Part shown: positions 20,740 to 32,096 of the stretch, piece after piece | Position numbering within the stretch: the first letter of the stretch is position 1 | Layout: every line of letters starts with the position of its first letter | From: Sepioteuthis lessoniana | Lineage: Eukaryota > Mollusca > Cephalopoda > Myopsida > Loliginidae | Direction of reading: 5' to 3' | NCBI GenBank assembly: GCA_963585895.1 | Contig: OY757912.1 | Span: forward strand, 85,395,609-85,459,608 | DNA length: 64,000 bases | Program-made: the position numbers and the translations under genes | The notes under the pieces: model-generated | The model's database searches: none | The model's input: the letters and a program-made list of their open reading frames with translations, nothing else | Told to the model about the DNA's origin: nothing

Positions 20740-21015
20740 ATATTTCGTGGTATACGCGCCAATTTTAGGAAATAGCAGCAACTGCACACATCGTACGTAG
20801 AGACTGAGGAAACAGATCTGGTAATGATTATTCGTGTGGGGATGGAGATAGGGAGGAGGAGTTTAAGGCTGTCAACCGCGCGAAAACAAACACGAATGTT
20901 TACTTAAAATCGTGCACCATCGGCACGTTTGGCGTCACGTGCAGAACATCGATACTTTTGATCGATGTTATCTAAGATACCCGGTGGCACGAAGAACCGT
21001 CAGTGGAGAAACAAT
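20740..21015. promoter_or_regulatory. GC-richer unique patch with CRE/E-box motifs
   Basis: Contains 'ggcgtcacgtgcag' near 20932 (overlapping CRE-like and E-box) and the palindromic pair 'catcgata'/'gatcgatg'. It is one of few non-repeat-like patches. It could be a regulatory region or an unrecognised LTR, with no direct support for either. Confidence 0.2.
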
Positions 21016-21019
21016 AACC

Positions 21020-21037
21020 TTATCATAACACACACAC

Positions 21038-21086
<49 letters not shown>

Positions 21087-21139
21087 AGACAGTTTATTCA
21101 CATCTATCTATTTATCTATGCATCAAACCCAGTCCATTC

Positions 21140-21202
<63 letters not shown>

Positions 21203-21275
21203 AACCAGTCCATTCTTTATCTATCTATCTATCTATTAGAGTCAGCTAATTTCTTTCTTTCTTTCTTTCTTTTTG
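21020..21275. repeat. (ATCT)n arrays and (TTTC)n
   Basis: ATCT arrays at 21038-21086, 21140-21201 and 21217-21236, separated by related spacers ending 'cagtccattctt'. The spacer-array repetition suggests the whole unit was duplicated. TTTC repeats at 21252-21272. Confidence 0.95.
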
Positions 21276-21727
21276 GGATTTTTGGAAGATCCTATCTATT
21301 CTGAAAGTTTTCAGGTGTTGGTATTTGGTTACTTCTCAAGCTTGCATTTTAAAGTATCATAATCAGTAACTGATGATCAATCACTTCAGGTCTTTATTGC
21401 AAAGAACATGTCTACATCCTTTAAAACAATTACACAGATACCGTTTGATTTCGTTCTATTTCTTAAATTCTGTGAGCAGCTTCATTGGCTTAGAGATACA
21501 GTTTAGAATCTATCTATCTATCTATCTACAGGGTTTGATAAGAAGTGTAAGAACATGTGAAATACTTTCTTTTTATTTTGAAATTCAAGATTTAGATGAA
21601 GAATCGTGAACAGTTGAGCAACTTTAAAGTGATGATTTTTAGACTTCAAAACTTCGTCAAGACGACTCTGTACCGTTATGTAAAAAACAACAGAAAAGCG
21701 TTTTGGCTTATACAGAATTGTGCAGGA

Positions 21728-21962
21728 GAAGGTTCCCGTGGCGTAGTGGTTAACGTGCTGGAGTGTGGACTCAAAGTAAGCGAGGTTGAACTCCAGTAGC
21801 GAAATTATATTTACTTCCGAACTAATACCACTGGGAAAATTGTAAATTCACTTATCCTTTCCCCACCTTTTGGTTATATAGTATCACTACTGTTCTTCTA
21901 AAAGGATGGCCTTTGCATTCAATAACCCATGGAAATTGAAATGTCATTAAACAAATAAATAA
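21728..21962 (+). mobile_element. SINE-Q, full length
   Basis: Head with an A-box-like 'tggcgtagtggttaacg' and B-box-like 'gaggttgaactcc', then 'ttacttccgaactaatacc', the central domain, 'ctaaaaggatggcctttgca', and the tail 'ggaaattgaaatgtcattaaac' plus an A-rich end. A Pol III promoter is implied. The overlapping 67-codon ORF (21596-21799) is not a gene. Confidence 0.85.
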
Positions 21963-22069
21963 AGAATTTTATAAGGGTAGCTAGCAGCTTCCATACTTAC
22001 TTGGTCAAGCCTCGTGGAAATTTGCTTTCTTTCTAAAACAGAATAATAATCTGGGATGAGACTTGAAGC

Positions 22070-22070
22070 C

Positions 22071-22116
<46 letters not shown>

Positions 22117-22400
22117 CATCTACTCATTACTATCCGTTCTCTCTTCTCTTTCAATTATTTTCTTTCTTTCTTTCTTTCTTTCATTCTTTCTTTCTTTCTT
22201 GTCTGTTCATTGTCATCCTTCCTTCCTTCTTTCCTCTCTTCTTCTTTATATATTTCCTGCTTTTCGTTTGTCTTTCTTTAACTCCAATTTCTGATCGTTT
22301 CTTCTGCCACCAATCACTCTCTTCTTCTTTTCTCCTTCTATTCATTTCTTCTTTCTTTTGTTTTCAGCTAACCTCTCCTCACTCTTTTTTTCCTTTATTA
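22070..22400. repeat. (TTTC)n and CT-rich tract
   Basis: Perfect TTTC runs at 22070-22116 and 22158-22201, then pyrimidine-rich sequence to about 22400. The ORFs encode Phe/Leu/Ser repeats only. Confidence 0.95.
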
Positions 22401-22769
22401 CCTGTTGTGACATGAATGTAACTACTTTATATCTTCTAATCCCCATCTATTCCATTTTCATTTCATGTAAAATTCGACTTCCTTTTTCTTATTCGCTTTC
22501 ATTTCTAACCCTCCCCCACCAATTAATCTTTTAAGTCTTAGAAAAGAGTTCCGGATCAGGGTTCAATTAAATTTGGCTAATCTTGTAATTCAAACTAAAT
22601 GCAGTCCAATGATTTTAGGCTATTCAGATTGGGACAGTTTCTTCCGGAAAAGGCTGGAACTCGACTTCTACAAAGACATTGATTGATGTACAGTCAGAAG
22701 GATTCCAATCAGCAATGCTATCACAAAACTACCAAGTAAAGAGAACGCTGACACACACAACAAAAGCGC

Positions 22770-22772
22770 GCA

Positions 22773-22863
<91 letters not shown>
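22770..22863. repeat. (CG)(CA)n(TA)n compound microsatellite
   Basis: A short CG-rich start, then CA, then TA runs totalling about 94 bp. Further TA arrays at 23010-23064 and around 23080. Confidence 0.97.
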
Positions 22864-22867
<4 letters not shown>

Positions 22868-23007
22868 AAGCTGCTTCTCAATTTTACCCTGGTCCAATGA
22901 AAAAAGACCACTAGTAGAGTTCAACCAGATATGTATGATCTCAATACAATAATAATATTAATAACAATCTGCTGGATAAAGTTAAATACACCACAGCTAA
23001 GAAGATA

Positions 23008-23066
<59 letters not shown>

Positions 23067-23184
23067 GATTAAATTATTTATATACATATATATATATATA
23101 ATTTAATCAAAACTTCTTTACATCATTCGTACTGTCATATGAAGACATTCCTCAAAAACCGGACAACGTCGAATATCTCTGTAA

Positions 23185-23286
<102 letters not shown>

Positions 23287-23389
23287 TTTAAAAACTTTTA
23301 ACACTGTGGGAGTACTTTTATGATATTTCATTTTAAAACAATGTTCATCATCCCAGTCATCACATTTTTGGAACATCCCACAGGTAAGT

Positions 23390-23665
23390 AAGTTGGCTAC
23401 CTAAGCTGAGAGTGACCCGAAGGCTCCTTTTCAATAGCTACAGCACCAAGGTGTAGGGGAGGGCGCTACTCCATTCCCTGGATTGCTCTACTTTACCCTT
23501 AACCCTCACCTCATAGTACTGAGTGCTAAGCAAGGCGACATCAAGTAGCATTTTTGAGACTTTGGTATGACTCAACCTGGGATTGAACTCGCGAGCACTT
23601 TGGTATGACTCAACCTGGGATTGAACTGGCGAGCACTCTTCTCATTAGCCAGTCTTCATAATATT
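23390..23665 (-). mobile_element. SINE-K with internal 38-bp duplication
   Basis: Minus strand: tRNA-like head at the right ('gccagttcaatcccaggttg' region), body, and 3' end 'gggtcactctcagcttaggt'. A block of about 38 bp around 'cctgggattgaactc' is duplicated in tandem (about 23558-23595 and 23596-23634), i.e. a doubled B-box region. Confidence 0.75.
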
Positions 23666-23798
23666 AGTTCTGTCGTTTCTAATCGCTTGTGGAAGATTAA
23701 AAGAATATCTTTATTGGGATGTTGAATGGGTGAAAACTGAAATCATATCATAAAAGTGCTCCCATCGAAACGTTATTATTTTGTTAATCATCCCCCCA

Positions 23799-23800
<2 letters not shown>

Positions 23801-23873
<73 letters not shown>
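23801..23873. repeat. (TA)n microsatellite
   Basis: About 70 bp of alternating TA with one interruption. GAA repeats follow at 23998-24027, and more at 24264-24300. Confidence 0.96.
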
Positions 23874-23874
<1 letters not shown>

Positions 23875-24029
23875 TTACAGAGGTATTCGACATTATGATG
23901 AACGACTTTATTTGACAGGACGAATGATGTAAAGAAGTTTTGATTAAATTAAACTTCATACAATCTTGGGATGTGCTTATAAAAAAAAAACAAAAATAGA
24001 AGAAGAAGAAGAAGAAGAAGAAGAAGGAG

Positions 24030-24258
24030 AATTGGTTTAGTTTCTTTGTTTAATGGTACTTCAGCTTTTGTAAGTTTTTTAATGCCAAAGCCATCCTTGT
24101 AGAAGAACGTTAGAGGTATGATTTAAACAATTACAATTTCTGGAGGTTTCAGGCCTTTCTTAATGGTATTCATCCGAAAGTGAACGTAATAACGTGACTA
24201 AAGTTCGAACTTGCTTACTTCAGTGTCACAGTCGAGGATGTTAACCACCTGGGACTTT
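24030..24258 (-). mobile_element. SINE-Q, diverged
   Basis: Tail at the left ('gtttctttgtttaatggtac'), then 'aatgccaaagccatccttg', central domain, 'ccgaaagtgaacgtaataac', and head complement 'gatgttaaccacctgggac' at the right. Confidence 0.75.
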
Positions 24259-24419
24259 CCCAAGAAGAAGAAGAAGAAGAAGAAAAAAAAAAGAAAAAGA
24301 AGAAATCTGATTAACATGAATGGGAAGATATAAATAAAAAACGAAGATACAATAAAAAGAAACGGTGCGAATAAGATGATCGAGAAAAAGGAGAAAATAT
24401 AAAGAGGGAATTAAAGTTT

Positions 24420-25090
24420 CATTTCTTTGTTTCTCAGCATATCAACTCTTAATGGATTATTTAAAGAATTGTGAAGTAGGGTAGATAAATATGATGAAAA
24501 TGATTTAAACATTTTGTCATCTTTTTTTCGATATGACGATGTCTTTACATCTTGTTACTAACTGATTTAATTTGACACAATTCTCGTGTTGAAATACAGA
24601 CGGCAAAACGTGTTTAAAAAAGCCTTGGCAAAACCTGTATATATGAGATAGTATATTTCATATTTGCAATAGTATAGTAGTATCGTTTTGTACTTTCCAG
24701 CCTCGCCCGCTGGTCGATGACTCTTTCCCCTGTATAATTCTCTGTGTTACGAGTTACTATAACAGTGTATCAGACGTAAGCAACGCAAGATCACGCTATA
24801 TGTGGGGTTTCTTGCTGCTTCGGACTGCTTTGATGGTTTTTCAAAGTGTGGTGCTTGTGGCACATAAAGCACAGCTCGGCTCCTCACCAGTTTTTATAGC
24901 TAACGGTGGTCGAATTCTTGTTCGTTCTTGGATTTCACGAGAAGCAAGCAATTTCCCAACTCCTTTCTGGATGAAAGTGATTTTTCTAGTCACGTTTATA
25001 CTAATCGACACAAATGCAAAGCATTCCAGTTTTACTACTAACTTTTATTATTTGTCTGTCGGTACATAGTCAAAGTACGATTGACTTTTG
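24420..25090. other. No repeat recognised; two open frames
   Basis: Plus-strand ORF 24800-25069 (89 codons; hydrophobic N-terminal stretch) and ORF 25081-25341 overlap a (GA)n array. No family was recognised. This patch is less repeat-like than its neighbours and could contain an exon, but I have no positive evidence. Confidence 0.2.
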
Positions 25091-25095
<5 letters not shown>

Positions 25096-25150
<55 letters not shown>

Positions 25151-25152
25151 TT
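25096..25152. repeat. (GA)n microsatellite
   Basis: Perfect GA run with one AA interruption. Confidence 0.97.
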
Positions 25153-25159
25153 ATCTTTG

Positions 25160-25725
25160 ATTTGGTGACTATCAGTGCTGACCGATGTCTACACCCCGAC
25201 TTCGGTCAAACACTATGTAGGTCGCCTACCCTCTCTGACGGTCGAATACTCTCTGACCACTTTTGCGAGAGAAACCTTTGCTTCCATTTAACCGGATCGT
25301 TTTGCGTGAACTTTAAAGACAAGATGCTACGCTGTCTGTAATTTGTCGTTACTTTTGTGGACCGACCGGGAATTTCCTTTATTTATTTAATTATTTATTT
25401 TATCTGTTCGGTTTGATCGAGTCATCCTTTTGTTTATTTCTTTATCTAAAATGAGTCTTAAACCAAGCAGTACTATCCACCCCCTGTAATGATCATGTAA
25501 CAAGCCCACGTTGTGATTATTTCCAAAAGGAGATCTATCAGCCGCAGGCTCAATTCGAAACCGTATAACCTAAACCTATGAGAATATTCTTCAGGAGTTT
25601 CAAACAAACGTTGTTCTTGTAAGAAACTCATGAAGAGTATTTGCAGAGTTATTTATATGAGTAAGTAATCGCCAACAACAAAACAAATCGCGAGGAAAGA
25701 CTGAAGATTGTTAATTACTTTGATT
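25160..25725. other. No feature recognised
   Basis: Ordinary-looking sequence with a T-rich patch around 25380. No assigned repeat. Confidence 0.35.
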
Positions 25726-26365
25726 ACAGCAAAATAATAAGTGTAGGCGACATTTCCACACTAGACGGAACCTCACTGAAACTGGTTGAAAAATTCACCT
25801 ACCAAGGAAGCAGTGTCTCATCAACCGAAAAAGACATCGACACGCGGCTAACGAAGGCATGGACAGCTATCGATAAGCTATCGGTCATATGGAAATCAGA
25901 CCTGACCGATAAAATGAAACGCAGTTTCTTCCAAGCAGCGGTCGTGTCGATGCTGCTGTATGGATGCACCACTTGGACGCTTACAAAACGGCTGGAGAAG
26001 AAGCTAGACGGCAACTACACAAGAATGTTGTGAGCAATATTAAACAAGTCCTGGCGGCAACACCCCACAAGGCACCAACTATACGGCCACCTGCCTCCCA
26101 TCACGAAAACTATCCAAGTTTGACGAATCGGGCACGCAGGACACTGCTGGAGGAGCAGGGACGAGCTGATAAGTGATGTACTCCTATGGACCCCCACATA
26201 TGACCGAGCTAAAGCAGGACGACCAACTAGAACATGCATACAGCAGCTATGTGAGGATACTGTATGTAGCCCTGAAGACTTGCCAGAGGCGATGAACGAT
26301 AGGGAGGGGTGGCGAGAGAGGGTCAGGGATATCCGTGCTAGCGGCACGACATGATGATGATTTAT
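25725..26365 (+). mobile_element. LINE-1x 3' fragment, 5'-truncated
   Basis: Plus strand; encodes the end of the LINE-1x polyprotein from 'TLDGTSLKLVEKF' through 'WTSLTDKMKRSFFQAAVVSM', 'GCTTWTLTKRLEKKLDGNYT' and the C-terminal end. It is broken by an in-frame stop near 26030 and ends at the short GAT tail (26350-26362). It adjoins a minus-strand LINE tail at 26490. Confidence 0.85.
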
Positions 26366-26489
26366 ACTAAAAAATGGCATTATCTAACGTGATGTTATAA
26401 TGAAGTTAATACTGAAATTTGCTCGTAGCAATCTGAGGTCTTTGTGATTACAATTTGAAAAAAAAATCAAACTAAAAAATTATAAAAAT

Positions 26490-26765
26490 CATCATTATCG
26501 TCATCATCATGTCGCGCTACCAGCCCAGATTTCCCTGACCGTCACTCGCCACTCCTCCCTATCATCTATTGCTTCCGGCAGCTCCTTAGGGCTCTATCTC
26601 CTACCGGGACAGAGCTGCTGTATGTAGGTTCGAGCTGGTCGTCCTGCCGTTGCACCTCCATATGAAGGGTCCACAGGAGTACATCACTTATGTGCTCGTC
26701 CCTACTTCTTCAGCAGTGTCCAGCATATCCGTTCAATATTGCTCGCAGCATTGTTAATATTTTGT
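26490..26765 (-). mobile_element. LINE-1x 3' fragment with internal deletion
   Basis: (GAT)n-like tail at 26488-26512, then the C-terminal region. About 100 bp are missing near 26731, where sequence jumps to the 'caatattgctcgcagcatt' block. Older than the main copy at 26817. Confidence 0.75.
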
Positions 26766-26832
26766 GTGTTCAGCAAATATTTGTAATCATAATTCTATTT
26801 GCCGAATTTAGAGATCATCATCATCATCATCA

Positions 26833-28248
26833 TCAAGTCGTGCCGCCAACACGGATATCCTTGACCATCTCTCGCCACTTTTCCCTATCGTTCATCACCT
26901 CCGGCAGGTCTTCTGGGTTACATCCTGTGTCCTCAGATAGCTGCTGTATGTAAGTTCGGGCTGGTCGTCCTGCTTTTGCTTGGCCATACGTGGGGGTCCA
27001 TAGTAGTACGTCACTTACGAGCTCGTCTTTGCTTCTCCAGCAGTGTCCGGCGTGTCTGGCTCGTCTGACCTGTATAGTTTTCGTGATGGGAGGTAGGTGG
27101 CCGTACGGTTGGCGTCTCGTGGGGTGTTGTCGCCAGGACTTGTTCAGTATTGCTCTCAACATTCTTGTGTAGTTGCCGTCAAGTTTCTTCTCCAACCGTT
27201 TGGTTAGCGTCCATGTAGTGCATCCATATAGCAGTATCGATACAACTGCTGCCTGGAAGAAACTGCGCTTCATTTCATCGGATAGGTCTGATTTCCATAT
27301 TATTGAGAGCCTATTTATAGCCGTCCATGCTTTCGTCAGCCGTGTGTCGATGTCGTTTTCTGTTGATGAGACGCTACTTCCTAGGTAGGTGAATTTGTCC
27401 ACGAGCCTCAGAGAGGCTCCGTCTAGAGTGGTAATGTTGCCCGTTTGGTTGTAACACATATATTCAGTTTTGTGCGCATTGACATGGAGGCCAATGCCTG
27501 CTGCAGCTCGTTCCAAGCTATGCAGTAGTGTCTCTGCTTGATTAGGCGTATTCGCCAGTAACGCTAAGTCATCAGAGTAGTCGGCGTCTGTGATTGTTTT
27601 TGCGGGGTACCTTTTGCTTCTTTTCTTAGTCAGCTCGAAGCCATTTTCTCTGATTTTGTCGATCGAAGTTCTAAGCACGTAGTCTAGACAGATGATAAAG
27701 AGGTATGGGGCTAGCGTGTCTCCTTGTAGTACTCCTGCAACAATGTCGAAGTATTCCGTGTCTCCATCTGGTGAACGTACCTTTACTTTTGTGTTTTTGT
27801 AGAGGATCATTATTGCTGCTACGGTTTCTTTTGGTAGGCCGTATGCTAGTAGGATTAGTTCCATTTTCCCTCTGTGGATAGAATCGAAGGCCTTGGTAAA
27901 GTCGACAAATAGTAATGTCGCCTGAAGGTTTTTTGCCCGGACGCCTTCAAGGATTCTACGGATGGTCAATATTTGTGAGGTTGTGGATCTATTTCTCCGG
28001 AAGCCATTTTGGTTTTTCCTAAGGATGTTGTCTATTTTGGGTTCTATGCGGTTTCGTAGTAGGGCATTGTAGATTTTGGCTGCTGTGGATGTAAGTGTTA
28101 TCCCTCGGTAGTTTTTGGCTAATCCGAGGTCGCCTTTTTTAGGGAAAGGAAGGATGCATCCCTTCATCCATCTTTCTATCCTATTTTGACTATAGACAGC
28201 GTTGCATTGCCGGAGCAGTATATCGTCGAATTTTCTAGTCTTCCACAC
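26833..28248 (-). CDS. LINE-1x ORF2: reverse transcriptase part
   Basis: A 471-codon open frame encoding the RT half of an APE-type LINE. Motifs: 'GCILPFPKKGDLGLAKNYRG' (30-49), 'FRRNRSTTSQ' (83-92), motif A 'FVDFTKAFD' (114-122), 'GVLQGDTLAPYLF' (172-184), and the catalytic box at 221-227 as D-A-D-Y-S-D-D (most LINEs and the copy at 44000 have Y-A-D-D). Then 'FTYLGSSVS' (286-294), 'LYGCTTWT' (340-347) and a C-terminal 'GHCWRSKDEL' (401-410). The frame joins the upstream endonuclease frame after a single-base shift in a C run near 28250 (one extra base relative to the copy at 43760). The 3' end is a (GAT)n tail at 26817-26834, typical of RTE-like LINEs. Clade by motif: RTE-like, moderate confidence. 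It would nick DNA and copy its own RNA at the target. Confidence 0.85.
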   Translation of the reverse strand: MWKTRKFDDILLRQCNAVYSQNRIERWMKGCILPFPKKGDLGLAKNYRGITLTSTAAKIYNALLRNRIEPKIDNILRKNQNGFRRNRSTTSQILTIRRILEGVRAKNLQATLLFVDFTKAFDSIHRGKMELILLAYGLPKETVAAIMILYKNTKVKVRSPDGDTEYFDIVAGVLQGDTLAPYLFIICLDYVLRTSIDKIRENGFELTKKRSKRYPAKTITDADYSDDLALLANTPNQAETLLHSLERAAAGIGLHVNAHKTEYMCYNQTGNITTLDGASLRLVDKFTYLGSSVSSTENDIDTRLTKAWTAINRLSIIWKSDLSDEMKRSFFQAAVVSILLYGCTTWTLTKRLEKKLDGNYTRMLRAILNKSWRQHPTRRQPYGHLPPITKTIQVRRARHAGHCWRSKDELVSDVLLWTPTYGQAKAGRPARTYIQQLSEDTGCNPEDLPEVMNDREKWREMVKDIRVGGTT

Positions 28249-29359
28249 TTCTGGGGGGGATCTCGTCTAGCCCTGCAGCTTTCCTATTTTTAATTTTTTT
28301 AAGAACCGAGTGGAGTTCTTCTTTGGTGAAAGGCCCTAGTTTAATGTCCAATTGCTTACTGATAATTCTGGTGATCGGTTCATCCGTTATTTTCGGTGGG
28401 CTTCCTAGTAGATTTTTGAAATGCTGTTCCCACAGTTTTACTCTTTCTTGTTGGTTTGCAGCTTTCAATTTTGCTTTGGCTGTGCTCTTTCTTCTACTTA
28501 CTTCGTTTATTGTTTGCCAGGCTATCCTGGATTGTCTATCTTCCACCGAGTCTCTAATCTTATCTATCTGATTTTGTATGTATTCTGCCTGTTCTTTTAG
28601 ATATATTCCTGCTAATTGATATTGTGCTTTTTCTAGTTTTCGGGCATTTGTGTTTGTTGGGTTCTTCCGATAGCTTTTGGAGGCAGTTTTCACGAGTGCA
28701 CGTTTTTCTCTAACCTCTGACGTTTCCCAAGGGACTCTATATTTAGTTCTAGGTTTTGTTGGGATACACTTTGATGCCGCTTCTAGGTGTGCTTCAACAA
28801 AGTTTTCATATTCGTCATTTGGGGTAACTTTTTCTGTCTTCTCTTGTAGTGTTTCGAATCTGTTTCTTAATTCTAAAGCATATTTGTCTCTAATGTCTCT
28901 GTTGTTAAGTAGGGCCCAGTCATAGCGTCTAGTTGTCACTGTTCGTGTGGCGTTTTTTCGTAGGCTTAGACGTATTTTGGCCGTGACTATTCGATGATCG
29001 GAGGACACGCCCTCGAAAGTGGAGTATGCCTCGCAATTCATCGCACTATTTTTCCATTTTCTGTTTATAAAGAGGTAGTCTATCTGTGCTTTACTCTTGT
29101 TCGCGTATGTGTGGGTCCATAATTTTCCCTCCCTTTTTTGAAAGTTTGTATTGAGGCATGTTAATCTATTTTCTATCATGAAATCAATTAGATGTTGTCC
29201 ATTCCTGTTTGACGTGTTGTGTAGGCTGTATTTGTTGTTTCTGTTTTTCCCGATTTGTGCATTCATATCTCCGCCAATGACTAGCAGGTTGTGTTTCGGA
29301 ATGCTACGTACTAGGGAGGATAGCTCCTCGTAGAAGGTGACTTGTTCGGTTTCTTCGCT
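28249..29359 (-). pseudogene. LINE-1x ORF2: linker and endonuclease C-terminus, to gap
   Basis: Continuation of the same LINE upstream of the frameshift: the linker ('KIKNRKAAGLDEIPP') back to the endonuclease region with 'VIGGDMNAQIGK' and 'SSDHRIVTAKI' (the SDH signature of AP endonucleases). The frame is open to the assembly gap at 29360, where the sequence stops at the codons for 'SEETEQ'. Everything upstream is hidden by the gap. Confidence 0.8.
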
Positions 29360-29559
29360 NNNNNNNNNNNNNNNNNNNNNNNNNNNNNNNNNNNNNNNNN
29401 NNNNNNNNNNNNNNNNNNNNNNNNNNNNNNNNNNNNNNNNNNNNNNNNNNNNNNNNNNNNNNNNNNNNNNNNNNNNNNNNNNNNNNNNNNNNNNNNNNNN
29501 NNNNNNNNNNNNNNNNNNNNNNNNNNNNNNNNNNNNNNNNNNNNNNNNNNNNNNNNNNN
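29360..29559. other. Assembly gap (200 N)
   Basis: Exactly 200 Ns, a conventional fixed-size gap. The LINE segment left of it (28370-29359) and right of it (29560-30530) is the same region in the same orientation, so the gap probably joins two contigs that share or overlap this LINE. Open frames read across Ns are meaningless. Confidence 0.97.
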
Positions 29560-31190
29560 GGTTCATCCATTATTTTCGGTGGGTTTCCTAGTAGATTTTT
29601 GAAATGCTGTTCCCACAGTTTTACTCTTTCTTGTTGGCTTGCAGCTCTCAATTTTGCTTTGGCTGTGCTCTTCCTTCAACTTACTTCGTTCATTGTTTGC
29701 CAGGCTATCCTGAATTGTCTATCTTCCACCGAGTCTCTGATCTTATCTATCTGAATTTGTATGTATTCTGCCTGTTCTTTTAGATATATTCCTGCTAATT
29801 GATATTGTGCCTTTTCTAGTTTTCGGGCATTTGTGTTTGTTGGGTTCTTTCTATAGCTTTTGGAGACAGTTTTCACGAGTGCACGTTTTTCTCTAACCGC
29901 TAGCGTTTCCCAAGGGACTCTATATTTAGTTCTAGGTTTTGTTGGAATACACCTCAAGGTGTGCTTCTACAAAATTTTCATATTCGTCATTTGGGGTACC
30001 TTTTTGCCTTCTCTTGTAGTGCTTCGAATCTGTTTCTTAATTCTAATGCATATTTGTCTCTAATATCTCTGTTGTTAAGTAGGGCCCAGTCATAGTGCTT
30101 GGTTGTCGCTTTACGTGTGGCGTTTTTTCGTAGGCTTAGTCGTACTTTGGCCGTAAGTATTCGATGATCGGAGGACACACCCTCGAAAGAGGAGTATGCC
30201 TCGCAATTTATCGCACTGTTTTTCCATTTCCTGTTTATAAAGACGTGGTCTATCTGTGCTTTACTCTTATTCGCGTATGTGTAGGTCCATAATTTCCCTC
30301 CCTTTTTTGAAAGTTTGTATTGAGGCATGTTAATCTATTTTCTATCATGAAATCAATTAGATGTTGTCCATTCCTGTTTGACGTGTTGTGTAGGCTGTAT
30401 TTGTTGTTTCTGTTTTTCCCGATTTGTGCATTCATATCTCCGCCAATGACTAGCAGGTTGTGTTTCGGAATGCTACGTACTAGGGAGGATAGCTCCTCGT
30501 AGAAGGTGACTAGTTCAGTTTCTTCGCTGACATTGGTAGGGCTGTAGCAGGAGATGATCGTTGCTTTGGGGTTGCCATTAAACGTTGCGGCCATCATCCT
30601 AGGTTGTATTCTCTCAATGCTATTAAGTGTTTTTAACGCTCTTGGTCCTATAAGCATTCCAACACCTCCTACCGATGCATTGACAGAGTTTTTCCACGCC
30701 GATACAGTCACCAGCATCCATCCATTGCCAGTTTCGTGATATTTGATATCTTCGGTGTGAGTGTATCGATGTTCTTGTATACAGATTATGTCTATCTTAT
30801 GTTCTACGGCTGATGCAGTTAGCTCTGGTAGTTGACCTATTCTATTTAGGGTTCTAACGTTAAATGTCGCTATCTGTATTGTTTGTTTGCATTTTAGTAG
30901 TTTGAGCTCTGTAGCTGATTTTTCGAACAGTGAGGCCAGGGCTCCAACCTCAGCAGGATGCGCCCCTTTTTTACCCGCGCGAAGAGCGATGCGGTTTGTG
31001 AATGTGGTTTGAGTGTGGGTCATGGTTATCTTTCGATGGCTGTTTTTATTCTCATCTATAGAAGCCACTCTTATAGATGAGCAGCAGTAGTTCCCCGATC
31101 GAACTGACAATCCTGAGCGTTAAGCCGCAAGACTCAAACGTTCAGGAAATATTAGGCATTGCAAATTCGAACACCTTCACGTACACTATG
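29560..31190 (-). pseudogene. LINE-1x second copy: 5' end and APE endonuclease
   Basis: Minus strand from the 5' region (about 31190) through a 286-codon frame (30250-31110). The AP endonuclease domain has 'IATFNVRTLN' (80-89), 'ICIQEHR' (109-115), 'IISCYSPTN' (185-193) and 'VIGGDMNAQIG' (211-221). Downstream the frame is lost by small indels: one missing base near 30290, about 13 bp missing near 29955 and further changes near 30000 and 29675, compared with the left copy. The true start is uncertain; a Met at residue 30 is as plausible as the first. A 5' untranslated part probably reaches about 31190. No gag-like ORF1 is visible upstream, as in many RTE elements. Confidence 0.8.
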
Positions 31191-31204
31191 CTGCTTCCCA
31201 TGAG

Positions 31205-31345
31205 TACGTGGAAAAAAAAAATTAATTAAAAAAAAAATAAATAAAAATAAAAAAAAATAAAGAAAGTATAATAAAAATAGAAATAAATAAATAAAATAAA
31301 AATAAAAGTAGAAAAAAAGAAAAAAGAAATAAAAATAAAAATAAA
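31205..31345. repeat. A-rich (AAAT)-like tract
   Basis: Roughly 140 bp of A with T and G interruptions just upstream of the LINE 5' end. Confidence 0.85.
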
Positions 31346-31349
31346 TCCT

Positions 31350-32095
31350 TTCACCTTAAGTTTTAACTTAGTTAAAGTCCAGGTCTGTCGTATATTCAAA
31401 GAAATTTTGGGATATGTTTTATCTTGTCATCCGATACAGGCCCTACCAGGTTTTTATTTTATTTATTTTTAGTGGAGGTGGAATGCTAAGTTTCTAAGTT
31501 TAACGCGGTAAATTCAAACAATTCTTAAGTTGACTCGTGATAGTTGCACCTGGTAAAACAATTTAGTCGATTAGAAATAAATCAAGATTCTTAGATTAAA
31601 ATATAACAAAAATTCACCAGCAGATTTTACAAGTCATAGAAAATCCAGTGTTATTTTTAAAAAAGAAAATTGTACTAACCTCTACCTAACGAGTCTTCCC
31701 TCACAATTGTTTAGGTTTTTTTTTCTATATATCCACATATTTATGAAGCTTTTTTGTCTTTCCTTATATTTATAAGGCCACCTGATTCTAATCGCCAATA
31801 AATAGACCTAACAAATTTTTCATAAAAGTAATTTTCTTTTTAAACCAATATACGAGGAGAATTTTATCACTTGTAGAATATCATAAAAACAAAATTGATG
31901 TTATTAGATATTATTTATTACCAAACTCCTAGTTGAAACTATGTAACTAAAAGTGTAAATGAATATGTAATTATCCAAAAATAAATGCACCTCATTGCAA
32001 AATTCTTCATAATAAGTATATTGATATTTTTTGATTTTGTTTCAATTTTATGATTAGCTTCCGTGTTGTTGGGTTTAGTAATAGATATTAGCTAA
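31350..32095. other. AT-rich DNA, nothing recognised
   Basis: No open frame of note and no known repeat. Confidence 0.45.
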
Positions 32096-32096
32096 T

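Noticed and set aside
21020-21240. CRISPR-like array
   Set aside because: The repeats are perfect tetranucleotide microsatellites with related spacers, in eukaryotic DNA.
29304-29651. Open frames spanning the N gap
   Set aside because: The reading frame across 200 Ns is undefined and the gap size is nominal.
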